Below, in pieces: positions 31,894 through 42,520 of a stretch of 64,000 nt of DNA. This DNA comes from Lysobacter solisilvae (lineage in GTDB: Bacteria > Pseudomonadota > Gammaproteobacteria > Xanthomonadales > Xanthomonadaceae), in contig NZ_CP071518.1 in NCBI RefSeq assembly GCF_016613535.2, positions 2,480,001-2,544,000 on the forward strand. The letters run 5' to 3'. The notes below the pieces were generated by a model that made no database searches, was not told where the DNA came from, and saw nothing but the letters and a program-made list of their open reading frames with translations. Each line of letters opens with the position of its first letter. Position 1 is the first letter of the stretch. The position numbers and the translations under genes are program-made.

Positions 31894-32739
31894 ATGATCG
31901 ACATCGTCTCCGAACTGCCCACGCTGCGCGCGCGGGTGCACCAGTGGAAGCGCGACGGCCTGCGCGTGGCCTTCGTGCCCACGATGGGCAACCTGCACGC
32001 CGGCCATCATTCGCTGGTCCGGATCGCGCGCCGCGAGGCGGACCGGGTCGTCGCCAGCGTCTTCGTCAATCCCACCCAGTTCGGCCCGCACGAGGATTTC
32101 GGCCGCTACCCGCGCACCCCCGACGCCGATGCGCAGGGACTGGCCGTGGCGGGCTGCGACCTGATGTGGGCGCCGACCGTGGAGACCATGTATCCCTTCG
32201 GCGTCGACGGCGCGGTGCGGATCGCCGTGCCGGGCGTGACCGCCGTGCTGGAAGGTGCGCACCGCCCCGGTCATTTCGATGGCGTGGCCACGGTGGTGTC
32301 GCGCCTGTTCCATCAGGTCGAGCCCGACGTGGCCGTGTTCGGCCGCAAGGATTTCCAGCAGTTGGCCGTCATCCGTTACCTGGTGCGGGAGCTGTCCTTC
32401 CCGGTGCGGATCGTCGCGGCCGAAACGCTGCGCGAAGCCGATGGCCTGGCGATGAGCTCGCGCAACCAGTACCTGACGGCGGAGGAGCGGCCGGTGGCGG
32501 CGGAGATCCACCGGACGCTGCAGGCGATGCGGGAGGCCCTGTCCGGCGGCACGCGCGAGGCCGATGTCGAGGCCGAGGCCGTGCGGCGCCTGTCGGCGGC
32601 CGGATTCGAGGTCGACTACGCCGTGGTCAGGACGCCGGAACTGAATGCGCCCGCCGGCCCGGGCGGTCCCCGCGTGGCCCTGGTCGCGGCCCGGCTCGGG
32701 CGCACCCGCCTGATCGACAACCTTGAATTCGAGCTCTGA
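31894..32739 (+). CDS. panC: Pantothenate synthetase
   Basis: A 281-residue class I adenylating ligase joining pantoate and beta-alanine. The HIGH-like motif is in [53 protein letters not shown] and the KMSKS-equivalent [11 protein letters not shown] are present. It starts 49 nt after panB. Pantoate comes from PanB plus a ketopantoate reductase not encoded here. Confidence 0.97.
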   Translation: MIDIVSELPTLRARVHQWKRDGLRVAFVPTMGNLHAGHHSLVRIARREADRVVASVFVNPTQFGPHEDFGRYPRTPDADAQGLAVAGCDLMWAPTVETMYPFGVDGAVRIAVPGVTAVLEGAHRPGHFDGVATVVSRLFHQVEPDVAVFGRKDFQQLAVIRYLVRELSFPVRIVAAETLREADGLAMSSRNQYLTAEERPVAAEIHRTLQAMREALSGGTREADVEAEAVRRLSAAGFEVDYAVVRTPELNAPAGPGGPRVALVAARLGRTRLIDNLEFEL

Positions 32740-32861
32740 TTTCGCCGCCCCGGGGACTGGCTGAACGAGTGCCCGCGGGACGTCCCGCTCCATGTTGCAC
32801 CGCGCCATCGGCTGCTAGACTTTGCCCTTTCTCGCTGCCAGCCCGGCTGCCGGAGACCCTG

Positions 32862-33245
32862 ATGCAACTCAACGTCCTCAAGGCCAAGATCCACCGCGCG
32901 AGCGTGACCCACGCCGAGCTGCACTACGAAGGCTCCTGCGCCATCGACGGTCGCCTGCTCGACATCTCGGGTATCCGCGAGTACGAGCAGATCCACATCT
33001 ACAACGTCAACAACGGCGCCCGGTTCGTCACCTACGCCATCCGCGGCGAGGAAGGCAGCGGCGTGATCTCGGTCAACGGTGCTGCCGCGCACTGCGCCCA
33101 GCCCGGCGACCTGGTGATCATCTGCGCCTACGGCGTCTGCGACGAGGCCGAGGCGGCCAAGTACAAGCCGACGCTGGTGTACGTGGATCGCCACAACCAC
33201 CTGACCCACACGAACCACTCGATGCCGGCCCAGGCCGCCGCCTGA
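32862..33245 (+). CDS. panD: Aspartate 1-decarboxylase
   Basis: A 127-residue pyruvoyl enzyme producing beta-alanine for PanC. The self-processing site is Gly24-Ser25 ([11 protein letters not shown]); the conserved Lys9 and the [14 protein letters not shown] and [10 protein letters not shown] segments are present. The 122-nt gap from panC contains a tagact box near 32815, so a separate promoter is possible. The pgi ATG is 12 nt after the stop. Confidence 0.97.
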   Translation: MQLNVLKAKIHRASVTHAELHYEGSCAIDGRLLDISGIREYEQIHIYNVNNGARFVTYAIRGEEGSGVISVNGAAAHCAQPGDLVIICAYGVCDEAEAAKYKPTLVYVDRHNHLTHTNHSMPAQAAA

Positions 33246-33256
33246 CCCGGCCGCGC

Positions 33257-34765
33257 ATGGAGGCGACTACGCGGTTCGAACGACTCCAGGCCCACGCCCG
33301 CCGGCTGGCGGGCGAGGGTGTATCCGCCTCCGCCGACGCGGCGCGCGCCCAGGCGCTCGCGCTGCGGGTTGGCCCGGTCTACGCGAACTTCGCCCGCCAG
33401 TCCTACGACACCGCCGCGCTGGACGAACTGTTCGCCCAGCTCGATGCGCTCGACGGGGCCGGGCGGATCCGCGCCCTCTTCGACGGCGCGCAGGTCAACC
33501 CGACCGAGGGCCGGCCCGCCCTCCATACCGCCCTGCGCAGCAACCTCTCGCAGTCCGCCGCGAGCCGTGACGGGTACACCCAGGCGGTGGACGCGCGCCG
33601 GCGCATGGGCGCCATGATCCGCGCGCTGGCCCAAACGCCGGTGTCCGACGTGGTCAGCGTGGGCATCGGCGGCTCCGACCTGGGACCGCGCCTGGCGGTG
33701 GATGCGCTGGGCGGCGATGCGTCCCGGTTTCGCGTCCATTTCCTGTCCAATGTCGACGGCTCGGCCGCCCGCCGGGTTCTGGCCGGGCTGGATCCGGCGC
33801 GCACCGCCGCGATCCTGATCTCCAAGAGTTTCGGCACGCAGGAGACCCTGCTCAACGGCGCGATCCTGCGCGACTGGCTGGGCGACGATTCCCGGCTCTA
33901 CGCCGTCACCGCCAATGGCGATCGCGCCGCGGCCGCCTTCGCGATTCCGTCCAGCCGGATCCTGCCGATGTGGGACTGGGTGGGTGGCCGCTACTCGCTG
34001 TGGTCCGCAGTGGGGCTTCCGATCGCCCTGTCCACAGGCATGGAGGCCTTCGAGGCGCTGCTCGAAGGCGCGGCGGCGATGGACGCGCACGTGCTCGACA
34101 CGCCGGTACGGGCCAACCTGGCCGCCTGGCATGCGCTCACCGCGGTCTGGAACGCCAATGCCTGCCAGCACGCGACCCAGGCGGTCATCGCCTACGACGA
34201 GCGCCTCAGGCTGCTGCCCAGCTACCTCCAGCAGCTGGTGATGGAAAGCCTGGGCAAGTCGGTGACGCTCGACGGCCAGCGGGTCGGCTATCCGACCGTG
34301 CCGGTCTGGTGGGGCGGTGCCGGCACCGATTCGCAGCACAGCTTCTTCCAGGCGCTGCACCAGGGCACGCAGCAGGTGCCGATCGAGTTCATCGGCGTGG
34401 TCCGCCCCGACCACGGCCACCGCGCCAACCACGAGGCGCTGTTGTCCAACCTGCTCGCCCAGGCCCAGGCCCTGGCGACGGGGCAGGGCGACGCCGACCC
34501 GCACCGCCGCTATGAAGGCGGGCGTCCGAGCACGACGATCCTGCTCGATGCACTGACGCCGTACGCGCTGGGTGCGCTGCTGGCGATGTACGAGCACAGC
34601 GTCTACCTGCAGGCCGCATGGTGGGGCATCAATCCTTTCGACCAGTTCGGAGTCGAACTGGGCAAGCAGGTCGCCGACGCCCTGCTGCCGGCGATCCGGG
34701 AGGGAGCCGCGGTCGATGACGCGGTGACGCAGGCGCTGCTCGACCAGCTGCGCCGAGAGGACTGA
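33257..34765 (+). CDS. pgi: Glucose-6-phosphate isomerase
   Basis: A 502-residue glycolytic isomerase. [31 protein letters not shown], the signature [19 protein letters not shown], and the C-terminal signature [17 protein letters not shown] are in order. The catalytic His is in [12 protein letters not shown]. Shorter than E. coli Pgi (549), as usual for this branch. Last gene of the pcnB-pan operon; convergent to queG, 9 nt apart, with no room for a separate terminator. Confidence 0.97.
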   Translation: MEATTRFERLQAHARRLAGEGVSASADAARAQALALRVGPVYANFARQSYDTAALDELFAQLDALDGAGRIRALFDGAQVNPTEGRPALHTALRSNLSQSAASRDGYTQAVDARRRMGAMIRALAQTPVSDVVSVGIGGSDLGPRLAVDALGGDASRFRVHFLSNVDGSAARRVLAGLDPARTAAILISKSFGTQETLLNGAILRDWLGDDSRLYAVTANGDRAAAAFAIPSSRILPMWDWVGGRYSLWSAVGLPIALSTGMEAFEALLEGAAAMDAHVLDTPVRANLAAWHALTAVWNANACQHATQAVIAYDERLRLLPSYLQQLVMESLGKSVTLDGQRVGYPTVPVWWGGAGTDSQHSFFQALHQGTQQVPIEFIGVVRPDHGHRANHEALLSNLLAQAQALATGQGDADPHRRYEGGRPSTTILLDALTPYALGALLAMYEHSVYLQAAWWGINPFDQFGVELGKQVADALLPAIREGAAVDDAVTQALLDQLRRED

Positions 34766-34774
34766 GAGAACGGC

Positions 34775-35851
34775 TCAGCCCTGGCCGTGCCGCGCCAGGG
34801 CCCATTCCACGTGTTCGCGGACCACGGGATTGTCGCTGTCGCGACGGCTGCGCAGCGCCGCCACCACTTCCGGGGAACCTGGCGCATTGCCCAGCGCCAC
34901 GGCGATGTTGCGCAGCCACCGCTCGTAGCCGCTGCGGCGGATCGCGCTGCCCTCGCTGCGCTGCAGGAATTCCTCCTCCGTCCAGGCGAACAGCTGGGCC
35001 AGCGTCGCGCGGTCCAAGTCGTTGCGCACGCGGAAATCAGGCTCGTCGCTGCGCTTGGCGAACTTGTTCCAGGGGCACACGAGCTGGCAGTCGTCGCAGC
35101 CGAAGATGCGGTTGCCGATCAGCGGACGCAGCGCCTCGTCGATCGATCCTTCGTGCTCGATGGTGAGGTAGGAAATGCACCGCCGCGCGTCGAGGCGGTT
35201 GGGCGCCACGATGGCCTGCGTCGGGCAGATGTCGATGCAGCGCGTGCAGGTGCCGCAGTGCGCGCCGGCGGGCACGTCCACCGGCAGGGGCAGGTCGACG
35301 TAGATCTCGCCCAGGAAGAACCAGGAACCGCCGTCCTTGTCGATCAGGCAGGTGTGCTTGCCGATCCAGCCCAGGCCGGCATTGCGCGCCAGCGCGCGCT
35401 CCAGCACCGGCGCCGAATCCACGAACACGCGGTGGCCGAAGGGCCCGACCTCCAGCGCGATGCGGTCGGCGAGCCGCTGCAACCGCTGGCGCATGAGCTT
35501 GTGGTAGTCGCGGCCCAGCGCGTAGCGCGCCACGTACGCGCGTTCGCCATCGGCCAGGTTGTGCCAGGCCTCGTCGACTTCCCGGCCGTAGTCCAGCCCC
35601 ACGCAGATCACCCGCAGCGTGCCGGGCACCAGCTCGTGCGGCCGGGCGCGCTTGTCGCCGTGCCGGGCCATCCAGTCCATCGTGCCGTACAGCCCCTGCT
35701 CGAGCCAGTCGCGCAGGTGTGCCTCATCGGTGCCCAGCTCGACGCCGGTGATCCCGCAGCGCTGGAAGCCGAACTCGCGCGCCAGTTCGCGCACACGCAG
35801 CGCAAGCGCGGCGTAGTCCGGTACGGGCGTGATGTCGGGATCGGGCCTCAT
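34775..35851 (-). CDS. queG: Epoxyqueuosine reductase QueG
   Basis: A 358-residue cobalamin- and Fe-S-dependent enzyme for the last step of queuosine tRNA modification. LARNAGLGWIGKHTCLID is the conserved catalytic region; two 4Fe-4S sets lie in CGTCTRCIDICPTQAI and FGCDDCQLVCPWNKFA; the C-terminus has HEAT-like repeats (LRNIAVALGNAPG). It is divergent from nnr with only 24 nt between start codons, so the promoters must overlap. Confidence 0.96.
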   Translation of the reverse strand: MRPDPDITPVPDYAALALRVRELAREFGFQRCGITGVELGTDEAHLRDWLEQGLYGTMDWMARHGDKRARPHELVPGTLRVICVGLDYGREVDEAWHNLADGERAYVARYALGRDYHKLMRQRLQRLADRIALEVGPFGHRVFVDSAPVLERALARNAGLGWIGKHTCLIDKDGGSWFFLGEIYVDLPLPVDVPAGAHCGTCTRCIDICPTQAIVAPNRLDARRCISYLTIEHEGSIDEALRPLIGNRIFGCDDCQLVCPWNKFAKRSDEPDFRVRNDLDRATLAQLFAWTEEEFLQRSEGSAIRRSGYERWLRNIAVALGNAPGSPEVVAALRSRRDSDNPVVREHVEWALARHGQG

Positions 35852-35875
35852 GCAGGCCAAGTATAGAATCGCCCG

Positions 35876-37363
35876 ATGCCGACCACCCCCGCACTCCGCG
35901 ACGTCGCCGCGCTTCGTGCCATCGAGGCACTCGCCAGCCAGCGGCTTGGCGACGGCTTCGAACTTATGCGCCGTGCCGGCCAGGCCGCCTGGCGGGACCT
36001 CCTGCGCGCATGGCCGGATGCGCATCGGATCGTCGTGGCCTGCGGTCCGGGAAACAACGGCGGCGACGGCTATGTCCTGGCGCGCCATGCGCTGGAGTCG
36101 GGCCGGGAAGTGACGGTCGTGCATGCCCCCGCCCACGCCCCGCGCGGCGAACTGGCACCGCGGGCGGCAGGCGATTTCCGCGAAGCCGGCGGCTCGGTGC
36201 GGACCGACGGCGCGCTGCCCGTGGCCGATCTGCTGGTCGACGCCGTCTTCGGGATCGGCCTGTCTCGCGCGCCGGAGGGCGAAAGCGCGACGTTCATCGA
36301 TGCGCTCAATGCACACGGCGCGCCGATCCTGTCGCTGGACGTGCCGAGCGGCCTCGATGCCGACACCGGCAATGCGCCCGGCCGCTGCATTTACGCGCGC
36401 CGCACGATTGAATTCATCGCGCCCAAGGCCGGCCTGCGCACGGGCGCCGCGCTGGACTACGTCGGCGACCTGTCGCTGGCGACGCTCGCGCTGGAACCGG
36501 CCTGGCTGGACGAGGTGCATGCGTGCGCGAAACTGCTGCAGGCCGACGCGCTCGCGTCCTGGCTGCCGCCACGTGCGCGCAACGCGCACAAGGGCTCGCA
36601 TGGACGGGTCCTGTGCATCGGCGGCGACCACGGCAGCGGCGGCGCGATCATGCTCTGCGCACAGGCGGCCTTGCGCAGCGGTGCGGGGCTGGTGGACGTC
36701 GCCACGCGCGAGTTGCATGTGCCCGCATTGCTGGCGCGGTTGCCCGAAGCGATGGCGCACGTGCCCACGTTCCGGGAGCAGTTCGAGGCCTCGCTGGAAC
36801 GCGCGGACGTGATCGCGGTGGGGCCGGGCCTTGGCCAGGAGTCCTGGGGCGAACACGCGCTGGACACGGCGATGCAGCACGCACAGGGCAGGGCGCTGGT
36901 GCTCGACGCCGATGCCCTGAATCTCGTCGCGCGGCAACACCGCGCACTGCCCGCGGGCACCATCATCACGCCGCATCCTGGCGAGGCGGCACGGTTGCTG
37001 GATACCGATGCCAAGCTGGTGCAGCGCGACCGCCTGGCGGCCGCGCGCGAACTGGCCGCGCGATACGGCTGCGTGGTGGTGCTCAAGGGCGCAGGCACGA
37101 TCGTCGCCGCAGCCGGGCGCACGCCGCGCGTGATCGCCGCGGGCAATCCCGGCATGGCCGTGGGCGGCATGGGCGATGTGCTTACCGGTGTCATCGCCGC
37201 GTTGCGCGCGCAGGGGCTGGCTGCGTTCGATGCGGCGTCCGCCGGCGCGCTGCTGCATGCGTGCGCAGGTGACGCCGCTGCCGCCGCGGGCGAACGCGGA
37301 TTGCTGCCCACCGATCTCATGCCATTCCTGCGTGCGCTGGCCAACCCGGAACCTGTTCGATGA
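35876..37363 (+). CDS. nnr: Bifunctional NAD(P)H-hydrate epimerase / ADP-dependent dehydratase
   Basis: A 495-residue two-domain repair enzyme for hydrated NAD(P)H. The N-terminal YjeF_N epimerase (residues 1-~215) has ACGPGNNGGDGYVLARHAL and ILSLDVPSGLDADTG. The C-terminal ribokinase-like dehydratase (~225-495) has ITPHPGEAARLL, VVVLKGAGTIVA and AAGNPGMAVGGMGDVLTG. A TAGAAT box at 35864-35869 ends six bases before the ATG, implying a leaderless transcript. It overlaps tsaE by four bases. Confidence 0.96.
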   Translation: MPTTPALRDVAALRAIEALASQRLGDGFELMRRAGQAAWRDLLRAWPDAHRIVVACGPGNNGGDGYVLARHALESGREVTVVHAPAHAPRGELAPRAAGDFREAGGSVRTDGALPVADLLVDAVFGIGLSRAPEGESATFIDALNAHGAPILSLDVPSGLDADTGNAPGRCIYARRTIEFIAPKAGLRTGAALDYVGDLSLATLALEPAWLDEVHACAKLLQADALASWLPPRARNAHKGSHGRVLCIGGDHGSGGAIMLCAQAALRSGAGLVDVATRELHVPALLARLPEAMAHVPTFREQFEASLERADVIAVGPGLGQESWGEHALDTAMQHAQGRALVLDADALNLVARQHRALPAGTIITPHPGEAARLLDTDAKLVQRDRLAAARELAARYGCVVVLKGAGTIVAAAGRTPRVIAAGNPGMAVGGMGDVLTGVIAALRAQGLAAFDAASAGALLHACAGDAAAAAGERGLLPTDLMPFLRALANPEPVR

Positions 37364-37818
37364 CCTCGTGCTACCTGCCCGATGCTGATGCCACCGATGC
37401 GCTCGGCGCCGCGCTGGCGCGCACGCGGCCTGCGTTCGCGGTGGTGCATCTGCAGGGCGACCTAGGCGCCGGAAAATCCACGCTGGCGCGCGCGCTGCTG
37501 CGTGCCCTGGGTGTCGAAGGTGCGATCCGCAGCCCGACGTACACCCTGGTCGAGCGCTATCGCCTCGCCGACGGCGGCGAGGCCTGGCACCTCGACCTGT
37601 ATCGCATCGGCGATGCCGCCGAACTGGAGTTCCTCGGGCTCGACGGTGACGAGGCCACCCTCTGGCTGGTCGAGTGGCCCGAACGCGGGCGCGGCGCGCT
37701 GCCGCCCACCGACGTGACAGTCCACCTGCGCATCGAGGGCGAGGGTCGCCAGGCCGACCTGGAGGCCCATTCGGATCGCGGCCGGGCCTGGCTGGAGGCG
37801 ATGGCGGCGATCGCCTGA
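37360..37818 (+). CDS. tsaE: tRNA threonylcarbamoyladenosine biosynthesis ATPase TsaE
   Basis: A 152-residue ATPase of the TsaBDE complex for t6A37. The P-loop is LQGDLGAGKSTLARALL; SPTYTLVERYRL and HLDLYRIGDAAELEFLGLDG are typical. The ATG overlaps the nnr TGA (ATGA). Followed by the amidase gene 118 nt downstream, as in other gammaproteobacteria. Confidence 0.96.
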   Translation: MTSCYLPDADATDALGAALARTRPAFAVVHLQGDLGAGKSTLARALLRALGVEGAIRSPTYTLVERYRLADGGEAWHLDLYRIGDAAELEFLGLDGDEATLWLVEWPERGRGALPPTDVTVHLRIEGEGRQADLEAHSDRGRAWLEAMAAIA

Positions 37819-37936
37819 GGACAAATGCCCGACTTGCGGCAGACTCCTGACCTTGGAACGAGGAAGTCGCGGCAGGTGCCGGATTCCAAAGGAAAAAGTG
37901 CTTGACGAACTGCCACGGCAGTGCTTGACTTGCGTC

Positions 37937-39625
37937 ATGCGCATCCAGGGGGCCACCGTTCAGAAGCTGATGATGGGCCTGGCCCTGTTGTCGGCGCTGG
38001 CGTGGAATCTGGCCCAGGCCAGTGAAATCAAGGGGTTGCAGATCACCGCGGGCGCCACCGGCACCCGTGCGGAAATCGCCCTCGACCAGCCCGGAGCCTT
38101 CAAGGTCATCCGCCTGTCCAACCCCGAGCGTCTCGTCCTGGATTTCACGGGCAGCCGCATGGCGCGCAATGTCGCGATGCCGGCCGGCACCGGGGTGGTC
38201 CGCGCCATCCGCAGCGGACAGCCGGAAGCCGGCATCGCCCGCCTCGTCTTCGACCTGAGCCAGCCTGTCGCCGCCATCGGTCCGCGGCTGGAGCAGGGCG
38301 CCGGTGGCCCCCGCCTGGTGCTGGAATGGCCCGGCGAATTCGCCTCACCCAACGCTGCCCCCGCAGTCACGACCACCACCACGGCGCCCCGGCCGGTCGA
38401 TGCCGCGGCGACGCCCTCGAAGTACCTGCCGTCCCCCGCGCAGATCGCGCGCTCGGAGGCCGAAACCTCCGCCGCGTCGGCCGAAGCGACCTCGCGCCTG
38501 ATCTCCCAGTTGGCCCAGCGGGGAACGGCAACGCCTACCTCTGCGTCCGGCACCCCGGCGACCACCACCGACCCGCGCGCCACGGTGCCGCCGTCGGTCC
38601 GCACGGTGCCCGTCGCGGCCGGCTCGATTTCCGCGGCGCCTGACCGCTCGACGGTCTACGTGCCGCCGGCGCGGGCCGCTTCCGTCGCCCCGGCGGGCGT
38701 CGGCTCGTCCATCCCGACACCCGCGAGGGCCGGATCCTCGACGGCGGGATCCTCGACGGCGGGATCCTCAACGGCGGGATCCTCGACGGCGGCCTCGATG
38801 ACCGCGCCCACCACCGTCGCCAACGCACCGACCCGGCCGCTCGACGATCCGATGCGCAACCGGACCATGCGGCCGCTGGTGATTGCCATCGACCCCGGGC
38901 ATGGCGGGCAGGATCCGGGCGCGATCGGCCAGTCGGGCAAGCGCGAGAAGGACGTCACCCTGGCCATCGCCCGCGAACTGGCGCGCCAGATCAACGCGAC
39001 GCCCGGCCTGAAGGCCTACCTGACCCGCGATACCGACATGTTCATCCCGCTCAACCGACGCGCTCAGCTGGCGCGCCAGGCGAGGGCGGACATGTTTGTG
39101 TCCATCCATGCCGACGCCGCGGAAAACCGCAGCGCGAACGGGTCGTCCGTCTACGTCCTGTCGCTCAAGGGCGCGTCGTCGCAACGCGCGCGCTGGCTGG
39201 CCGACAAGGAAAACGCCTCCGACCTGGTCGGCGGCGTGCGCCTGGAACCCAGCAGCACGCTGACCTCGGTCCTGCTGGACCTGACCCAGAGCGGGCAGAT
39301 GAAGGCTTCCGAGGACGCCGCCTCGAGCGTGCTCAGCGGACTGGGGCAGCTCGGCCGCAACCACAAGCCGCACGTGGAGCGCGCCAACTTCGCCGTGCTG
39401 CGCACCTCCGACATGCCGGCGATGCTGGTGGAGACGGCATTCATCTCCAATCCGGACGAGGAACGCCGCCTGACCGATCCGGCCTCGCAGCGGCAGATCG
39501 CGCGCGCGGTACTGGAAGGCGTCAACACCTACTTCCTGCGGCAGCCGCCGCCGGGAACGCTGTACGCCGCCCGCGCGACGGCCGATTCCTCGCCCCGCCC
39601 GGGCGCGGGCGCCGGCCGACCCTGA
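37937..39625 (+). CDS. N-acetylmuramoyl-L-alanine amidase (AmiB/AmiC type) with AMIN domain
   Basis: A 562-residue periplasmic cell-division amidase. Signal peptide to about residue 32 (ALAWNLAQAS), an AMIN septal-targeting domain (EIKGLQITAGATGTRAEIAL), a 150-residue Ala/Ser/Thr/Pro-rich linker, then a zinc-dependent Amidase_3 domain with IAIDPGHGGQDPGAIG, FVSIHADAAENRS and MPAMLVETAFISN. The linker contains four GSSTA units encoded by a 15-nt repeat. No LysM domain is seen. ATG at 37937 was chosen because it precedes the signal peptide; the longer frame from 37853 would hide it. mutL follows. Confidence 0.93.
   Translation: MRIQGATVQKLMMGLALLSALAWNLAQASEIKGLQITAGATGTRAEIALDQPGAFKVIRLSNPERLVLDFTGSRMARNVAMPAGTGVVRAIRSGQPEAGIARLVFDLSQPVAAIGPRLEQGAGGPRLVLEWPGEFASPNAAPAVTTTTTAPRPVDAAATPSKYLPSPAQIARSEAETSAASAEATSRLISQLAQRGTATPTSASGTPATTTDPRATVPPSVRTVPVAAGSISAAPDRSTVYVPPARAASVAPAGVGSSIPTPARAGSSTAGSSTAGSSTAGSSTAASMTAPTTVANAPTRPLDDPMRNRTMRPLVIAIDPGHGGQDPGAIGQSGKREKDVTLAIARELARQINATPGLKAYLTRDTDMFIPLNRRAQLARQARADMFVSIHADAAENRSANGSSVYVLSLKGASSQRARWLADKENASDLVGGVRLEPSSTLTSVLLDLTQSGQMKASEDAASSVLSGLGQLGRNHKPHVERANFAVLRTSDMPAMLVETAFISNPDEERRLTDPASQRQIARAVLEGVNTYFLRQPPPGTLYAARATADSSPRPGAGAGRP
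38732..38791 (+). repeat. 15-nt tandem repeat in the amidase linker
   Basis: Four near-perfect units of ggatcctcgacggcg (one with a c-to-a type change), in frame, encoding GSSTA repeats around residues 266-285. Copy number should be able to vary without breaking the frame. Confidence 0.9.
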
Positions 39626-39672
39626 ACTGCACGGGTCCGGCCACGCGCGACGCGCGTGAGTCCTGACCGATC

Positions 39673-41530
39673 GTGACCGGTGCCGGTATCATTCCGGCGG
39701 TGACGATCCGCCAGCTTCCCGACACCCTCATCAACCAGATCGCTGCCGGCGAAGTCGTCGAACGACCTGCGTCCGTGGTCAAGGAACTGGTCGAAAACGC
39801 CCTCGACGCCGGCGCCCTGCGCGTGGACATCGACCTGGAGGAAGGCGGCGTCCGCCTGATCCGGATCCGCGACGATGGCCGCGGCATCGCCCCCGAGCAA
39901 CTGTCCCTGGCCGTCTCCCGGCACGCCACGAGCAAGATCGCTTCGCTCGACGACCTGGAAGGCGTCGCCACCCTGGGTTTCCGCGGCGAAGCGTTGCCGT
40001 CCATTGCCTCGGTGAGCCGCTTCGCGCTGACCTCGCGCCACGCCGACGCCGCCCACGGCGCGAGCCTGGAGATCGAGGGCGGCCGCCAGGGCGAACTGGT
40101 GCCCAAGCCGCACCCGCGCGGCACCACGGTGGAAGTGCGCGACCTGTTCTTCAACGTGCCCGCGCGGCGCAAGTTCCTCAAGGCCGAGCGCACCGAACTG
40201 GGCCACATCGAGGACTGGCTCCGCCAGCTGGCGCTGGCCCGCCCGGAAGTCGAACTGCGCGTCACCCACAACGGCAAGCCCTCCCGCCGCTGGAAGGGCG
40301 AGGGCGACCTGCTCTCGCAGGTGCGGCTCAACGAGGCGCTGGGCGAGGAATTCGCGCAGAACGCCCTGCGGGTGGACCACGCCGCCGCGTCGCTGCGATT
40401 GCATGGGTGGATCGCGCGGCCGGTGTACAACCGGGCCAGCGCCGACCAGCAGTTCCTGTACGTCAATGGGCGGGCGATCCGCGATCGCAGCGTCGCCCAC
40501 GCGGTGAAGCAGGCGTATGCGGACGTGCTGTTCCATGGCCGCCAGCCGGCATACGTCCTGTTCCCTGGAGCTGGACCCGCGCCGCGTCGACGTCAACGTG
40601 CATCCGGCCAAGCACGAGGTGCGCTTCCGCGATGCCCGGCTGATCCACGACTTCGTCTACCGCACCCTGCATGAAGCGCTGGCGGACACGCGCGCCGGCT
40701 TGAGCCCGGGCGCGGACCAGCCCCATCCGCCGATGCCGGCAGGTAGCGATTACCGCTGGAACGCGCCGCAATCGCCGCTGGGACTGCAGGTCGAACAGAC
40801 CCGCGCCGGCTACGCCGCGCTGTACGGCGAGCCTGCCATGCCGTCCCCATACGCGGCCGCCGCGGCGGCGCAGCCAGGCCAGGATGCCTTCGCGCCCGCG
40901 CGCCTGCCCGACAGCCAGGAAGCGACGCTGCCCCCGCTCGGGTACGCCATCGCGCAGCTGCACGGCGTCTACATCCTGGCCGAGAGCGCCGAAGGCCTGG
41001 TGGTCATCGACATGCACGCCGCGCACGAGCGCATCGGTTACGAGAGAAGCTCAAGTGCGCGCACGACGGCGAAGGCCTGCGCACGCAGCCGCTGCTGGTG
41101 CCGATGAACGTCGCGGTGTCCGAACGCGAGGCCGACGCGGCCGAACGCGAAGCCGACACGCTGGAGTCACTCGGTTTCGAGATCACCCGCAGCGGTCCGC
41201 AGTCGCTCACGCTGCGCAGCGTGCCGGCCCTGTTGGCCCACGGCGACGTCGAGGCCCTGCTGCGCGACGTGCTGGCCGACCTGCGCGAACACGCGGATAC
41301 CCAGGGCGCCGGCGCCAACCGGGTAATGGCCGCGCGCGACGAACTGCTGGCGACGATGGCCTGCCACGGGGCCGTCAGAGCGAACCGACGTCTCACTTTG
41401 CCCGAAATGAACGCCCTGCTGCGGGAAATGGAAGTGACCGAGCGCTCGGGGCAGTGCAATCATGGCCGTCCCCACGTGGGCGCGGTTCAGCCTGCCCGAG
41501 ATCGATCGCTGGTTCCTGCGAGGACGTTGA
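39673..41530 (+). pseudogene. mutL: DNA mismatch repair protein MutL, three frame disruptions
   Basis: The GHKL ATPase half is intact: [46 protein letters not shown]. The reading frame is then broken three times by insertions: an extra C in ttccctgg (40563-40565), a duplicated AG in gagagaag (41043-41049), and an extra C in gtccccac (41470-41473). Removing these four bases gives 617 residues, close to E. coli MutL (615), ending [20 protein letters not shown]. The C-terminal half keeps endonuclease-type motifs ([30 protein letters not shown]) expected in bacteria without MutH. High conservation across all frames suggests sequencing error rather than decay. Confidence 0.9.
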
Positions 41531-41532
41531 AG

Positions 41533-42520
41533 ATGAGCGTTGCCCTGCGTTGCGCGTCCCAGGCCGCGAAGCTGCTGCTGTCGATGGGTGGGCTGTGCAT
41601 GCTGTCGGTGGGCATGCTGTCCGGTTGCGCCAAGCCCGAGCCGGACGCGGTGCGGCAGGCGCGCGAGGCCAAGGCGCAGGCGTTCACCGCGGGCCAGGCC
41701 ACCTGGCGCGAAACCCGCAAGGCCGACCTGCTCAAGCCCGATGGCTGGACGACGCTGATGGGCCTGCACTGGGTGGATGCCGGTGCGCACTACGTGGGCA
41801 GCGACGGCGACAACGGAATCCGGCTCGCCGTCGGTCCGCCGCACATGGGCATGCTCGAGCGCAAGGGCGACCGCATCCGTTTCGTGCCCGAAAAGGGCGC
41901 CGAACTCACGCTTGATGGCGAGCCGCTCAAGGGCAGCACGCCGCTGCGCAGCGATGCCGACCCGGCCGGGTCCAGTCGATTGGGATTCGACCAGGGCAAG
42001 GGGGGAAGTCAACATCATCAAGCGCGGCGACCGCTACGCCCTGCGCGTGCGCCACGCCGACGCGGCCACACGGACCGGATTCAAGGGCCTGGAATACTGG
42101 CCGGGCGGACAGGACTGGATCATCGAAGGCCGTTTCGTGCCCAACACCGCGGGCAAGGTCATCGCCGTGGGCAACATCATCGGCACGGTGGAAGATGTCC
42201 CCAATCCCGGCGCGATCGAGTTCGAGCGTGGTGGCCAGACCTATCGGCTCGAAGCGCTCGACGGTGGCGACGGCAGCCTGTTCTTCGTCTTCCACGACCG
42301 CACCAGCGGCAAGGGCAGCTATCCTGCGGGACGCTTCCTGGACGCCGCCGCTCCCGATGCCAAGGGCCACGTCGTGCTGGACTTCAACAAGGCCTACAAC
42401 CCCCCGTGCGCATTCACCGCGTACGCCACCTGTCCGTTGCCCCCGCCAGAAAACCGCCTGAACCTGGAAGTGGTCGCGGGCGAGAAGAATTACTCGTTCG
42501 AGGAACGAAAGCACCCATGA
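41533..42520 (+). pseudogene. DUF1684 lipoprotein, frameshifted
   Basis: A predicted lipoprotein (lipobox LSGC near residue 36) of the DUF1684 family: [47 protein letters not shown] and [26 protein letters not shown] are visible, but in two frames. One extra G in the six-G run at 42000-42005 shifts the frame between FDQGKG and [15 protein letters not shown]. The repaired product is 328 residues. It starts 2 nt after the mutL stop and overlaps the next gene by four bases (ATGA). DUF1684 function is not known to me. Confidence 0.85.
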
